A stretch of DNA of 62,664 nucleotides from Clostridium sp. CAG:221 (GTDB lineage Bacteria > Bacillota > Clostridia > Clostridiales > Clostridiaceae). The notes under the pieces are model-generated. The model saw nothing but the letters and a program-made list of their open reading frames with translations, made no database searches and was not told where the DNA came from. This document shows, piece after piece, positions 1 through 7,566 of the stretch. The position numbers and the translations under genes are program-made. The DNA lies in contig FR883427.1 in assembly GCA_000435835.1 (NCBI GenBank), positions 68,855 to 131,518 of the forward strand, in the 5' to 3' direction. Each line of letters opens with the position of its first letter. Within the stretch, counting starts at the first letter, position 1.

Positions 1-70
1 GAGTCTAAAAAATTAACTAGGTATTAATATAAAAAATAGGTTAAAAATAATATGGAAAGGAGTGAAGCAA

Positions 71-193
71 ATGACTAAAGTAAAGCAAAAAAAGTTTGAA
101 GAAAGCAAAATGAGAAGTAAAGAGGAAAATATTAATTTAAGCAATATAGAAAAGACTTTTCAATATAAAAATTTTGAAGGAAAAAATTGTTAA
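71..193 (+). CDS. hypothetical small protein (40 aa)
   Basis: Short ORF, ATG at 71, preceded by an AAAGGAG ribosome binding site at a normal distance. The product is highly charged (many Lys and Glu) with no membrane segment or Cys motif apart from a C-terminal Cys. I do not recognise it. Support is only the good ribosome binding site, the clostridial-like composition and the location just before another small ORF with the same orientation; chance occurrence remains possible. Confidence 0.4.
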   Translation: MTKVKQKKFEESKMRSKEENINLSNIEKTFQYKNFEGKNC

Positions 194-233
194 CATATAT
201 TTATAATACTATGGTTAAGGAAGTGTAAAAGAA

Positions 234-371
234 ATGACAAAAAAAATGGCAACAATGAATCAAACAGAAAGAGGTTTAAGAAGACAAAAGCTACATAAGA
301 ATCAAAATAATATTGGTAATGATAAGAATCCGCCAGAATATAAGTCAATGGATGGAGAAGATTTAGAATAA
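234..371 (+). CDS. hypothetical small protein (45 aa)
   Basis: ATG at 234 follows an AAGGAAGTG ribosome binding site. The 45-residue product is polar and basic in its N-terminal half (a TERGLRRQKLHKNQN stretch) and acidic at the C-terminus; no membrane segment. It begins 41 nt after the preceding small ORF and is followed within 20 nt by a rho-independent terminator, which supports a real transcription unit made of these two small genes. Function unknown. Confidence 0.5.
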   Translation: MTKKMATMNQTERGLRRQKLHKNQNNIGNDKNPPEYKSMDGEDLE

Positions 372-386
372 ATATAGCTACTTTTA

Positions 387-420
387 AAGGAACGCTATTA
401 ATTAAATAGTGTTCCTTTTT
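387..420 (+). terminator. rho-independent terminator
   Basis: Inverted repeat AAGGAACGCTATT / AATAGTGTTCCTT (one G-T pair) followed by a T-run. Ends the unit of the two small upstream ORFs, before the peptidylprolyl isomerase gene. Confidence 0.8.
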
Positions 421-480
421 ATATAGAAAAAATGATATAATAAGTGTTATAGTAAAAAACTAGTAAATTGAGGTAGAAAT

Positions 481-1134
481 ATGAAGATTGTTAAAAAAAT
501 TATTTTAGCTGCAACAGTTTGTACAGCAATAATTGCAGCTATGGGATGTACTAAAAATGAAAGTAGTAAAGAAGTTAAAGAAAGTAATGATGATTCTATT
601 GTGGAAAGTGGTGAACTTCCAATTGCTACAATAGTAGTAAAGGATTATGGTACTATTGAAGCAGAGTTATATCCAAGTAAAGCACCAAATACAGTAAATA
701 ATTTTATTTCTTTAGCAAACTCTGGATTTTATGATGGATTAACTTTTCATAGAATTATAGATGGTTTCATGATACAAGGTGGAGATCCAGAAGGAAACGG
801 AACAGGAGGTCCAGGCTATTCTATAGCAGGGGAATTTTCCAGTAATGGTTATACAGAAAATGATTTAAAGCATACTGATGGTGTATTATCAATGGCAAGA
901 GCAAGAAGTAAGGATTCAGCAGGAAGTCAATTTTTCATTATGGTAGGAGATTATAATAATCTAGATGGTGAATATGCTGCCTTTGGTAAAGTTATAAGTG
1001 GACTAGACATAGTAAAGAACATTAGCAAAGTAGCAACTGATAATAACGATAAACCCAAAAAAGAAGTAGTTATAGAATCTATTACAGTAGATACAAAGGG
1101 AGTTAATTATCCAGAAGTGGAGAAAGCAAAATAA
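481..1134 (+). CDS. cyclophilin-type peptidyl-prolyl isomerase, lipoprotein
   Basis: Catalyses cis-trans isomerisation of Xaa-Pro bonds, here probably outside the membrane. Residues 1-23 form a lipoprotein signal (basic KIVKK, hydrophobic core, lipobox AAMGC with Cys23), followed by a Ser/Asn/Glu-rich linker and a cyclophilin domain from about residue 48. Family hallmarks are visible: NNFISLANSGFYDGLTFHRII, GFMIQGGDPEGNGTGGPGY, SMARA and GSQFFI. Length (217 aa) suits a secreted single-domain cyclophilin. It is a single gene directly followed by a dispersed repeat element. Assignment to the family is firm; substrates are unknown. Confidence 0.93.
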   Translation: MKIVKKIILAATVCTAIIAAMGCTKNESSKEVKESNDDSIVESGELPIATIVVKDYGTIEAELYPSKAPNTVNNFISLANSGFYDGLTFHRIIDGFMIQGGDPEGNGTGGPGYSIAGEFSSNGYTENDLKHTDGVLSMARARSKDSAGSQFFIMVGDYNNLDGEYAAFGKVISGLDIVKNISKVATDNNDKPKKEVVIESITVDTKGVNYPEVEKAK

Positions 1135-1136
1135 AA

Positions 1137-1300
1137 ATTATGAATTATGAATGATGAACTTAGTTAATGATGAATTATGAGTGATGAATGATGAATGAAG
1201 GAATAAACTCCCTTAGGGGAGTTTAGAAAAGATATATTTCTCAGAAATTCTGTAAGAATTTCATCTTTAATTCATAATTCATAATTCATAATTCATAATT
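1137..1300 (+). repeat. dispersed intergenic repeat, copy 1 (forward)
   Basis: Copy of a repeat family found throughout the window. Left arm of ATTATGAATGATGAA-type units, core with two hairpins (AAACTCCC/GGGGAGTTT and GAAATTC/GAATTTC), right arm of AATTCATAATTCATA units complementary to the left arm. Begins three nt after the isomerase stop and reaches the 3' end of the convergent transpeptidase gene. Confidence 0.85.
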
Positions 1301-1301
1301 C

Positions 1302-1811
1302 TTAATTAATAAAGATGGTTGTTCCTTCAGGGATGTTATCGTAAATCCATTTGGCGTTTTCGGTGGAAAGTCGAACACAACCATCAGTGAGTTGCATGCC
1401 AAGCCTATCATCCTTTATAGTACCATCTAAATAATAGACTATGGAGTGAAAGAGATAGTTTCCTTTAATTTGAGTATAGTAGAGGCATCTAAAGCCACGA
1501 CTTTCACCAAAAGAATAACCTTTTGCGCCAACAAAAAAGGTTCCCTTAATGGTTGGTTGCCAGGGTTTGCCTATGGTACATAAAAAACTTTTATATAGGG
1601 TCCAGGAATTTTTAGATTTTTTAAAGATATTGGTTTTGAAATTAGAGGTATCAACCCAAATTAGATACATGCTAGAGCTAGTAATGTTTTTTAAGTTTAT
1701 AAAAGATTCTGCAGTAGATAAGTAGTCTTTGGCATAACTTCTTGATGAAAATAGATGAAGGTTTTTTAAATTAAGTTTCGTATATATTTTTTTTATAAAG
1801 TTAGAAATCAT
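1302..1811 (-). CDS. L,D-transpeptidase (YkuD family)
   Basis: YkuD-fold enzymes form 3-3 peptidoglycan cross-links or anchor proteins to the wall using a catalytic Cys. The C-terminal part carries the signature: LGMQLTDGCVRLSTENAKWI with the catalytic Cys in DGCVRL, preceded by a His in the FHSIVYYLDG stretch. The N-terminus (residues 1-30) is basic and polar rather than a clear signal peptide, so export is uncertain. 169 aa is short but complete for a single catalytic domain. The start (ATG at 1811) has a weak ribosome binding site. The stop codon lies in the terminal AT-rich arm of the neighbouring repeat. Confidence 0.85.
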   Translation of the reverse strand: MISNFIKKIYTKLNLKNLHLFSSRSYAKDYLSTAESFINLKNITSSSMYLIWVDTSNFKTNIFKKSKNSWTLYKSFLCTIGKPWQPTIKGTFFVGAKGYSFGESRGFRCLYYTQIKGNYLFHSIVYYLDGTIKDDRLGMQLTDGCVRLSTENAKWIYDNIPEGTTIFIN

Positions 1812-1909
1812 AATTTAGAAATCCTTAAATCATTAATATACTATATATTATAAAAATAAATATAAAATGGTATAAAATTTATAGCATATATGCTATAGGG
1901 AGAATAGAA

Positions 1910-2776
1910 ATGAATCAATTAAAAGTCTTAATAAAAATTATGATGCTTCAAGATTGGGGCATAAATGGCTTTTCCAATAAAATAGAAGAGAGTATGGAAA
2001 AGCGTAAGTTAAAATCCATATTGATGATGATTGTTTTCATGATGTGCTTATGTTGTTATCTTATATTAACATACTCTATATTGCTTAGAAATAAGCTAGA
2101 AGCTTCTAATTGCCAAGATGTTTTGTTCAAACTATCTAATATAATTGTATCAGTGGCAATATTTTTATTAGCTATGTATAAAGCAGATAATGGATTTTTT
2201 AATGTGAATAATAATAGTATGCTTAGAACATTGCCAATTTCACCTAAAAGTATAATTGCTGCAAAGATAATAAGTATTCTTATAGCAAGTTATATATTAA
2301 TTATATTATGTGTTATTCCATCAATATATATATATTATTTTTATAATCCAAGCCGTGTAATTACATTTTACCTTATATCTTTAGTATGTATAATTATTAC
2401 GCCATTTTTGCCAATGGCACTTGGAATTATGGTAGGAATGATAATAAAGTATTTTAAAATAAGTAATGAAAAAAAAGGAAGAATTTTAATCAGTATAGTT
2501 AGTATTTTGTTATTATTTATGATGGTATCATCTATGAAAGTTGATAATATGCTAAGAGTAATTATTAATAAAGGAGCAGCAATAGTTAATAATATAGCCT
2601 TGTATTATAGAGCAGCACAATATTTTGCAGATGCAATTTCTAAGTTTAAATTGATAGCATTAATTAAATATATACTGATAAATTTTGCATCATTGACATT
2701 AGTATCTAAAATAATAATAAGTAATTACAATAAGATAACTGAAATTTATGATAAAAGAAATAAAATCACCAGTTAG
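1910..2776 (+). CDS. membrane protein resembling half of an ABC-2 type permease
   Basis: 288 aa with about six hydrophobic segments (about residues 37-60, 75-92, 112-135, 145-175, 190-210 and 255-275). The LRTLPISPKSIIAAKI segment after the second membrane helix is typical of ABC-2 type exporter permeases, where a short sequence of this kind precedes a helix. Known proteins of this kind are often about 500 residues and pair with an ATPase; no ATP-binding subunit is encoded nearby and this one is about half that length. It could be a truncated or orphan permease. Ribosome binding site AGGGAG precedes the ATG. Confidence 0.55.
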   Translation: MNQLKVLIKIMMLQDWGINGFSNKIEESMEKRKLKSILMMIVFMMCLCCYLILTYSILLRNKLEASNCQDVLFKLSNIIVSVAIFLLAMYKADNGFFNVNNNSMLRTLPISPKSIIAAKIISILIASYILIILCVIPSIYIYYFYNPSRVITFYLISLVCIIITPFLPMALGIMVGMIIKYFKISNEKKGRILISIVSILLLFMMVSSMKVDNMLRVIINKGAAIVNNIALYYRAAQYFADAISKFKLIALIKYILINFASLTLVSKIIISNYNKITEIYDKRNKITS

Positions 2777-2825
2777 CAAGAGTATTTTCATTGGTAACAA
2801 GACAAAATAAATCTTGAGGTGATAT

Positions 2826-3101
2826 ATGATGAAAGTTATAAAGAGAGATGGAAGACTTCAAGAACTTGATCTTGAAAAGATAAAAATTAGTATTTTAAGT
2901 GCTACTAATGAAAGCAAGGAGCTACTAAATGAATCAGATGTAAAGATATTAGTGGAAGACATAAATTCTAAAATAAAAGAAGTAAGAAAAGAAGGAGAAG
3001 ATACTTCTAGCTATGAAATATCTGGCATAGTAATTGCTATATTAAAAAGAGATGGATTTTCTGACATAATAGAGAAATATGTAGGTTATGAAAAAGAATA
3101 A
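2826..3101 (+). CDS. stand-alone ATP-cone domain protein
   Basis: 91 aa consisting almost entirely of one ATP-cone: KVIKRDGRLQELDLEKI at the N-terminus, then helical segments and a C-terminal IAILKRDGFSDIIEKYVGY. ATP-cones bind ATP/dATP and act as allosteric on/off modules at the N-terminus of ribonucleotide reductases (including nrdD in this window) and in the repressor NrdR. Here the cone has no catalytic domain and no zinc finger. It starts at ATG with an AGGTGAT ribosome binding site and stands alone, before a promoter for the next gene. A nucleotide-sensing role is inferred only from the domain. Confidence 0.8.
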   Translation: MMKVIKRDGRLQELDLEKIKISILSATNESKELLNESDVKILVEDINSKIKEVRKEGEDTSSYEISGIVIAILKRDGFSDIIEKYVGYEKE

Positions 3102-3110
3102 TATATATTT

Positions 3111-3140
3111 TTGCTATTGGATTTATAACTGTGATATAAT
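3111..3140 (+). promoter_or_regulatory. candidate sigma-A promoter of HAD hydrolase gene
   Basis: TTGCTA (3111-3116), 18-nt spacer, TATAAT (3135-3140); about 50 nt upstream of the TTG start at 3189. The -10 is perfect, the -35 approximate. Confidence 0.5.
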
Positions 3141-3188
3141 AATTAGTAATTAAGAAGCAAAAGTATAAGTAAGGATTGGTGAGTATTT

Positions 3189-4001
3189 TTGAATTATAAA
3201 TTAATAGCATTAGATATGGATGGAACTTTATTAAGAAAGGATAAGACAGTATCTGAAAGAACTAAAAAAGCAATAGAGGATGCTAGAAAAAAAGGAGTAA
3301 CGGTAGTATTAGCAACAGGAAGACCTATAGATGGTGTAACTAAATATTTAGAAGAATTAGACATGTATGGTGAAAATGATTATGTACTTAGTTACAATGG
3401 TGGTTTAGTTTTAAAGACTAAGAATAGAGAAGCAATTTGTAAAATAGGCTTAACTGGTGAAGATTTACACTATCTATATGAAATAAGTAAGGAACTAGGG
3501 GTAAATATTCATGCTTTCTCAGAAACAAAAGGATTAATTACGCCTAAAAACAGTAAATACACTGAAGTGGAAGCAAATATTAATAATATAAAGATAAATA
3601 TTGAAGATTTTAATAAGTTAGAAAAAGATCATAGTATTATAAAGATAATGATGATTGATGAAGAGGAAGTATTACAAAAAGCTATAGATAATCTTCCAAA
3701 GGAAGTATATGATAAATATACAGTAGTTAGAAGTGCACCATATTTTCTTGAATTCTTAAATAAAGAAGTAAATAAAGGCGTTGGTGTTGAAATGTTAGCT
3801 AAGCATATGGGAATAACATTAGACCAGGTAATAACTATGGGAGACGCAGGAAACGATCTTCATATGATTGAATGTGCAGGTATGGGTGTTGCTATGGGAA
3901 ATGCTTTTGAAGAAATTAAGGAAGTAGCAAATTATATTACAGATACAAATGAAAATGATGGAGTTGCCAAAGCAATAGAGCATTTAGTTTTAAATAGTTA
4001 A
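3189..4001 (+). CDS. Cof-type HAD-superfamily phosphatase
   Basis: Hydrolyses small phosphorylated metabolites (sugar phosphates, FMN, pyridoxal phosphate in characterised relatives). HAD motif I is ALDMDGTLL at residues 7-15 with the nucleophile Asp9 and acid/base Asp11; motif II is VVLATGRP; motif IV is ITMGDAGNDLHMI near residue 217. The cap domain lies between motifs II and III (type IIB). Start is TTG at 3189 after an AAGGATTGGTG ribosome binding site. Length 270 aa is normal for the family. Exact substrate cannot be told from sequence. Confidence 0.92.
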   Translation: MNYKLIALDMDGTLLRKDKTVSERTKKAIEDARKKGVTVVLATGRPIDGVTKYLEELDMYGENDYVLSYNGGLVLKTKNREAICKIGLTGEDLHYLYEISKELGVNIHAFSETKGLITPKNSKYTEVEANINNIKINIEDFNKLEKDHSIIKIMMIDEEEVLQKAIDNLPKEVYDKYTVVRSAPYFLEFLNKEVNKGVGVEMLAKHMGITLDQVITMGDAGNDLHMIECAGMGVAMGNAFEEIKEVANYITDTNENDGVAKAIEHLVLNS

Positions 4002-4058
4002 TAATATTTATATAAGGACTCTTTATAGAGTTCTTATATTTAGTTAGGAGAGAAATTT

Positions 4059-4709
4059 ATGCATTATGGAAATTTACAAAAGATTCGTGATGGAAAGAGA
4101 ACCTTTGGAATAACACCGGATATTCCAAGTGGATTTATACAACCAGAAACCTTAGAGAAAATTGTTAATGTGGCAAAAAAATACGAAGCCGTATTGAAGA
4201 TAACATCAGGTCAAAGAATACTAATTACTAATTTAAAGGAAGAGGATTTACCGAAGGTATGGGAAGATCTTGGAATGGAGCCAGCAGTTATAACAACTAA
4301 CTCAGTAAAGAATATAGAAAGCTGCCCAGCAGGATTTTGTAAAAGAAGTAAGTATAATACCATTGGTATAGGTGTGAAGCTTACTAAAAAATATGCTAAA
4401 AAAGAAATGCCATGCAGAACAAAGATTGGAGTGGCTGGATGCAGAAATGCTTGTGGAAGTGTATATGCAAGAGATCTTGGCATAATAGCTGATAAGTCAG
4501 GATTGATGGTTGTGGCAGGAGGATCAGCAGGATTTCATCCAAGAATAGCAGATATTATTGCTAAGGACCTTACAGAAGAAGAAGCCCTAAAATTAGTAGA
4601 CAATATCTTTGAATATTATAAAGCAGAAGCTGAATTAGGGGAGAAGCTTGGTTTAATGATAGAAAGAGTTGGAGTTGAGAACTTCATTGAAAAAGTAAAA
4701 CTTAGATAA
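4059..4709 (+). CDS. short nitrite/sulfite reductase-like Fe-S protein
   Basis: 216 aa with an N-terminal ferredoxin-like half-domain (about residues 10-75: GFIQPETLEKI, KITSGQRILI) and a 4Fe-4S/siroheme-type region with CPAGFC, then MPCRTKIGVAGCRNACG, giving the C-x5-C...C-x3-C spacing of sulfite reductases, and a GGSAGFHPRIADI stretch. It has only one copy of the half-repeat, whereas assimilatory sirohaem enzymes have two and are over twice as long. Such minimal forms occur in anaerobes; electron donor and substrate are unknown. Single gene followed by a repeat copy. Confidence 0.8.
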   Translation: MHYGNLQKIRDGKRTFGITPDIPSGFIQPETLEKIVNVAKKYEAVLKITSGQRILITNLKEEDLPKVWEDLGMEPAVITTNSVKNIESCPAGFCKRSKYNTIGIGVKLTKKYAKKEMPCRTKIGVAGCRNACGSVYARDLGIIADKSGLMVVAGGSAGFHPRIADIIAKDLTEEEALKLVDNIFEYYKAEAELGEKLGLMIERVGVENFIEKVKLR

Positions 4710-4842
4710 TGATGAGTGATGAATTATGAATGATGAATTGTGGAATAAACTCCCTTAAGGGGAGTTTAAGAAAAATATGTTTCTTAGAAACTCTTCGAGT
4801 TTCATCTTCAATTCTTAATTCATAATTCATCATTCATAATTA
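4710..4842 (+). repeat. dispersed intergenic repeat, copy 2 (forward)
   Basis: Begins at the stop codon of the sulfite-reductase-like gene and ends a few bases before the stop of the convergent prenyltransferase gene. Core hairpins AAACTCCC..GGGGAGTTT and GAAACTC..GAGTTTC, with complementary TGATGAATT/AATTCATCA arms. Confidence 0.85.
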
Positions 4843-4846
4843 AATT

Positions 4847-5488
4847 TTATCCTCCCAGTGTGACGTCTTGCTTATTATACCAATTTAAGGCATCAACAAA
4901 GTGTTCTTCTTTAAAGTCTGGCCAAAGGGTATCTAATACATAAAAGTCTGAATAAACAGACTGAGCAGGCAAAAATCCGCTAAGTCGTCTTCTTCCTCCC
5001 CATCTTATTATTAAATCAATACGAGAAATATCTTTTGAATGAAGCTGAGGAATTATATGTTTTGTTTGAGAAGCAGATAGGTTTATGGAAGATAAATCCC
5101 ATTCCCAACTATAATTAATTAGAAGGTTTACTTTTAATCCTCCAGACCCAAAGGTAGTTCTTTTAGTGTAAGGAAGTAGCTCCTTAGGAAAACATGGAGA
5201 GTCAGTATTACCAACAACTAATAAATCAACATCTTTCTTTTTCATTTCATTAACAGAATCTATACATGCATTAGTAAAAGCCTCTTTTTGGATGGCTGGT
5301 CTTTTAGTATTATCAACGGTAAAGCCATAAAAGGTAGCTTCTTCTATACCGTATTTATGACATAAGTCTATAACTGATAATCCAGGGGTAATTCCATAGG
5401 AGTATCCTGCTTCTTTACCTAAGCCCTTCTTAAGGGCAAAGCGTCTATTTCCATCAGGAATAATTCCTATATGCTTAGGAAGTCTCAT
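4847..5488 (-). CDS. divergent cis-prenyltransferase (undecaprenyl diphosphate synthase family)
   Basis: UPPS-family enzymes condense isopentenyl diphosphate onto farnesyl diphosphate to make lipid carriers. Visible motifs: HIGIIPDGNRRFA (Asp of DGN is the diphosphate-binding residue), YGIEEATFYGFTVDN, and IIRWGGRRRLSGFLPAQSVYSDFY followed by LWPDF. Compared with classic enzymes, GNGRWA reads GNRRFA, the RTGGExR segment reads RWGGRRR, and the late Glu of the metal site is Asp (YSDFY). At 213 aa it is somewhat short. The ATG at 5488 is chosen because AGAGGTGA lies just upstream; a longer reading lacks one. Possibly a second, specialised synthase; the canonical gene is not in this window. Confidence 0.8.
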   Translation of the reverse strand: MRLPKHIGIIPDGNRRFALKKGLGKEAGYSYGITPGLSVIDLCHKYGIEEATFYGFTVDNTKRPAIQKEAFTNACIDSVNEMKKKDVDLLVVGNTDSPCFPKELLPYTKRTTFGSGGLKVNLLINYSWEWDLSSINLSASQTKHIIPQLHSKDISRIDLIIRWGGRRRLSGFLPAQSVYSDFYVLDTLWPDFKEEHFVDALNWYNKQDVTLGG

Positions 5489-5745
5489 TAAATTCACCTC
5501 TAAAAATAAAATCAATATAAGTATTCCAAAATTTTAAACTATATATTTATCTAAAAGTATGAAAAAATATGGTGCATGTGATAAAATGATAACCATTAAA
5601 GCTTAATTCTTCAGTGATTATTATTTTTTACGAACTATAAATAAGGAATTGAAAATTAATTTCGGCTTCGTGTTTACAATAATGTCTTTTTATGCAATAA
5701 TATTATATATTTTGTAAAAATAAAATATGTGTATGTAGGATAAAA

Positions 5746-5780
5746 ATACAAGCAATTATATATAATATAATTGCTTGTAT
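5746..5780. promoter_or_regulatory. perfect 15-bp inverted repeat upstream of DUF1846 gene
   Basis: ATACAAGCAATTATA (5746-5760) and its exact reverse complement (5766-5780) flank a five-base loop. It sits 42 nt before the DUF1846 start within the 334-bp gap between divergent genes. No T-run follows it, so an operator or mRNA leader hairpin is as likely as a terminator. The rest of the gap is AT-rich with no gene. Confidence 0.6.
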
Positions 5781-5821
5781 ATTGTAAAAGAAATAAAAAT
5801 AATATACTGGAGTTGAAAAAA

Positions 5822-7324
5822 ATGAAAATAGGATTTGATCATGAAAAATATTTAGAAGAGCAATCTAAATATATTTTAGAAAGAGTAAATAATTATGATA
5901 AGCTATACTTAGAATTTGGTGGGAAGCTATTATTTGACCTTCATGCAAAGAGAGTTCTACCAGGTTTCGATGAAAATGCAAAAATTAAATTATTACATAA
6001 GTTAAGAGAAAATGTTGAAGTAGTTATTTGCGTATATGCTGGTGACATAGAGAGAAATAAGATAAGAGGCGACTTTGGAATAACATATGATATGGATGTT
6101 ATGAGACTTATTGATGATTTAAGATCTTATGATTTGGAAGTTAATTCAGTAGTTATAACTAGATATAATGACCAGCCATCTGCAACAGTATTTATTAATA
6201 AGCTAGAAAGAAGAGGAATAAAAGTTTATAAGCATAGAGCTACAAAAGGATATCCTACAGATGTAGATACAATTGTAAGTGATGAGGGATATGGTAAGAA
6301 TCCATATATAGAAACTAGCAAGCCAATAGTGGTAGTTACAGCACCAGGTCCAGGAAGTGGAAAGTTAGCAACTTGCTTAAGCCAGTTATATCATGAATAT
6401 AAGAGAGGAAATGCAGCAGGATATTCAAAATTTGAAACTTTCCCAGTATGGAATGTGCCATTAAAGCATCCTTTAAATATAGCTTATGAAGCAGCAACAG
6501 TAGACCTTAAGGATGTAAATATGATAGATCACTTCCACTTAGATGCTTATGGGGAAACAGCTGTAAATTATAATAGAGATCTTGAAACATTCCCTGTATT
6601 AAAAAGAATAATAGAAAAGATTACTGGTAAAGAATCTGTGTATAAATCTCCAACTGATATGGGCGTTAATAGAGTAGGATTTGGTATAATAGATGATGAA
6701 GTTGTTAAAGAAGCATCAAGACAAGAGATAATCAGAAGATACTTTAAAACTGGTTGTGAATATAAAAAGGGTTATGTAGATAAGGAAACTTTTGAAGCGG
6801 CAAAACTTATCATGGAGCAAGTTAATTTAAAGGAAGAAGATAGAAAGGTAGTTTTACCAGCTAGAAAGCGTGCAGAAGAATTAAAAGAAACAGTAGGTAA
6901 AAATGAAATAGTACCAGTTATTGCTCTAGAGTTGGCAGATGGAACTATAATTACAGGAAGAAGTACTGAAACTTTAGATAGCTCTGCTTCAGTTTTAGTA
7001 AATGCAATTAAGCATTTAGCAAATATTTCAGATGATATTCATTTAATTTCACCAGTAATATTAGAACCTATAAACAAATTAAAATCAGAAACTTTATCAA
7101 GTAAAAATGTTGCATTAAATTGTGAAGAAGTTCTTATAGCATTAAGTATTTGTGCAGCAACAAATCCAATGGCTCAAGCAGCAATGGAAAAACTACCAAT
7201 GCTTAAAGGCGGGCAAGCACATTCAACAATAATACTTCCAACTAATGATGAACAAACTTTCAGAAAGCTTGGAATAGATATAACTTGTGATGCAGTATAT
7301 CCATCAGAAAGCCTATATTATTAA
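5822..7324 (+). CDS. DUF1846 (UPF0371) family protein
   Basis: 500 aa with full-length similarity to the conserved DUF1846 family of Firmicutes, Actinobacteria and some other anaerobes. Recognisable stretches include MKIGFDHEKYLEEQS at the start, GFGIIDDE, VVVTAPGPGSGKLATCLSQLYHE (a P-loop-like GPGSGK near residue 190) and FPVWNVPLKHPLNIAYEAAT. Biochemical function is unproven; a role in nucleotide-dependent catalysis has been suggested by the P-loop-like motif only. ATG at 5822 is preferred over an upstream in-frame TTG because TGGAG precedes it and family members begin with MKIGFD. Monocistronic, followed by repeats. Confidence 0.88.
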   Translation: MKIGFDHEKYLEEQSKYILERVNNYDKLYLEFGGKLLFDLHAKRVLPGFDENAKIKLLHKLRENVEVVICVYAGDIERNKIRGDFGITYDMDVMRLIDDLRSYDLEVNSVVITRYNDQPSATVFINKLERRGIKVYKHRATKGYPTDVDTIVSDEGYGKNPYIETSKPIVVVTAPGPGSGKLATCLSQLYHEYKRGNAAGYSKFETFPVWNVPLKHPLNIAYEAATVDLKDVNMIDHFHLDAYGETAVNYNRDLETFPVLKRIIEKITGKESVYKSPTDMGVNRVGFGIIDDEVVKEASRQEIIRRYFKTGCEYKKGYVDKETFEAAKLIMEQVNLKEEDRKVVLPARKRAEELKETVGKNEIVPVIALELADGTIITGRSTETLDSSASVLVNAIKHLANISDDIHLISPVILEPINKLKSETLSSKNVALNCEEVLIALSICAATNPMAQAAMEKLPMLKGGQAHSTIILPTNDEQTFRKLGIDITCDAVYPSESLYY

Positions 7325-7454
7325 TTATGAATGATGAGTGATGAATGATGAATTAAGGAATAAACTCCTGTAAGGGGAGTTTAGAAAATGTAATTATAAA
7401 AACTCTGTGAGTTTTGTCATTAATTCATAATTCGTAATTCATAATTCATCATTA
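7325..7454 (+). repeat. dispersed intergenic repeat, copy 3a (forward)
   Basis: Complete copy beginning at the DUF1846 stop codon: left arm, AAACTCC/GGGGAGTTT hairpin, AAACTCTGTGAGTTT hairpin and AATTCATAATTC right arm. Confidence 0.85.
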
Positions 7455-7458
7455 AATT

Positions 7459-7555
7459 GCTTGGGAGTTTAGAAAAAATTAATTTTCAGAAATTTTGTAA
7501 GAATTTCACCCTTAATTCATAATTCATAATTCTAAATTCATCATTAAATAGTAAA
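7459..7555 (+). repeat. dispersed intergenic repeat, copy 3b (partial, tandem)
   Basis: Second, 5'-truncated copy directly behind copy 3a. It starts inside the first core hairpin (GGGAGTTTAGAAAA) and keeps the second hairpin (GAAATT..AATTTC) and the AATTCATAATTC right arm. Shows the element can occur in tandem and as fragments. Confidence 0.8.
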
Positions 7556-7566
7556 ACTCAGTTCTA

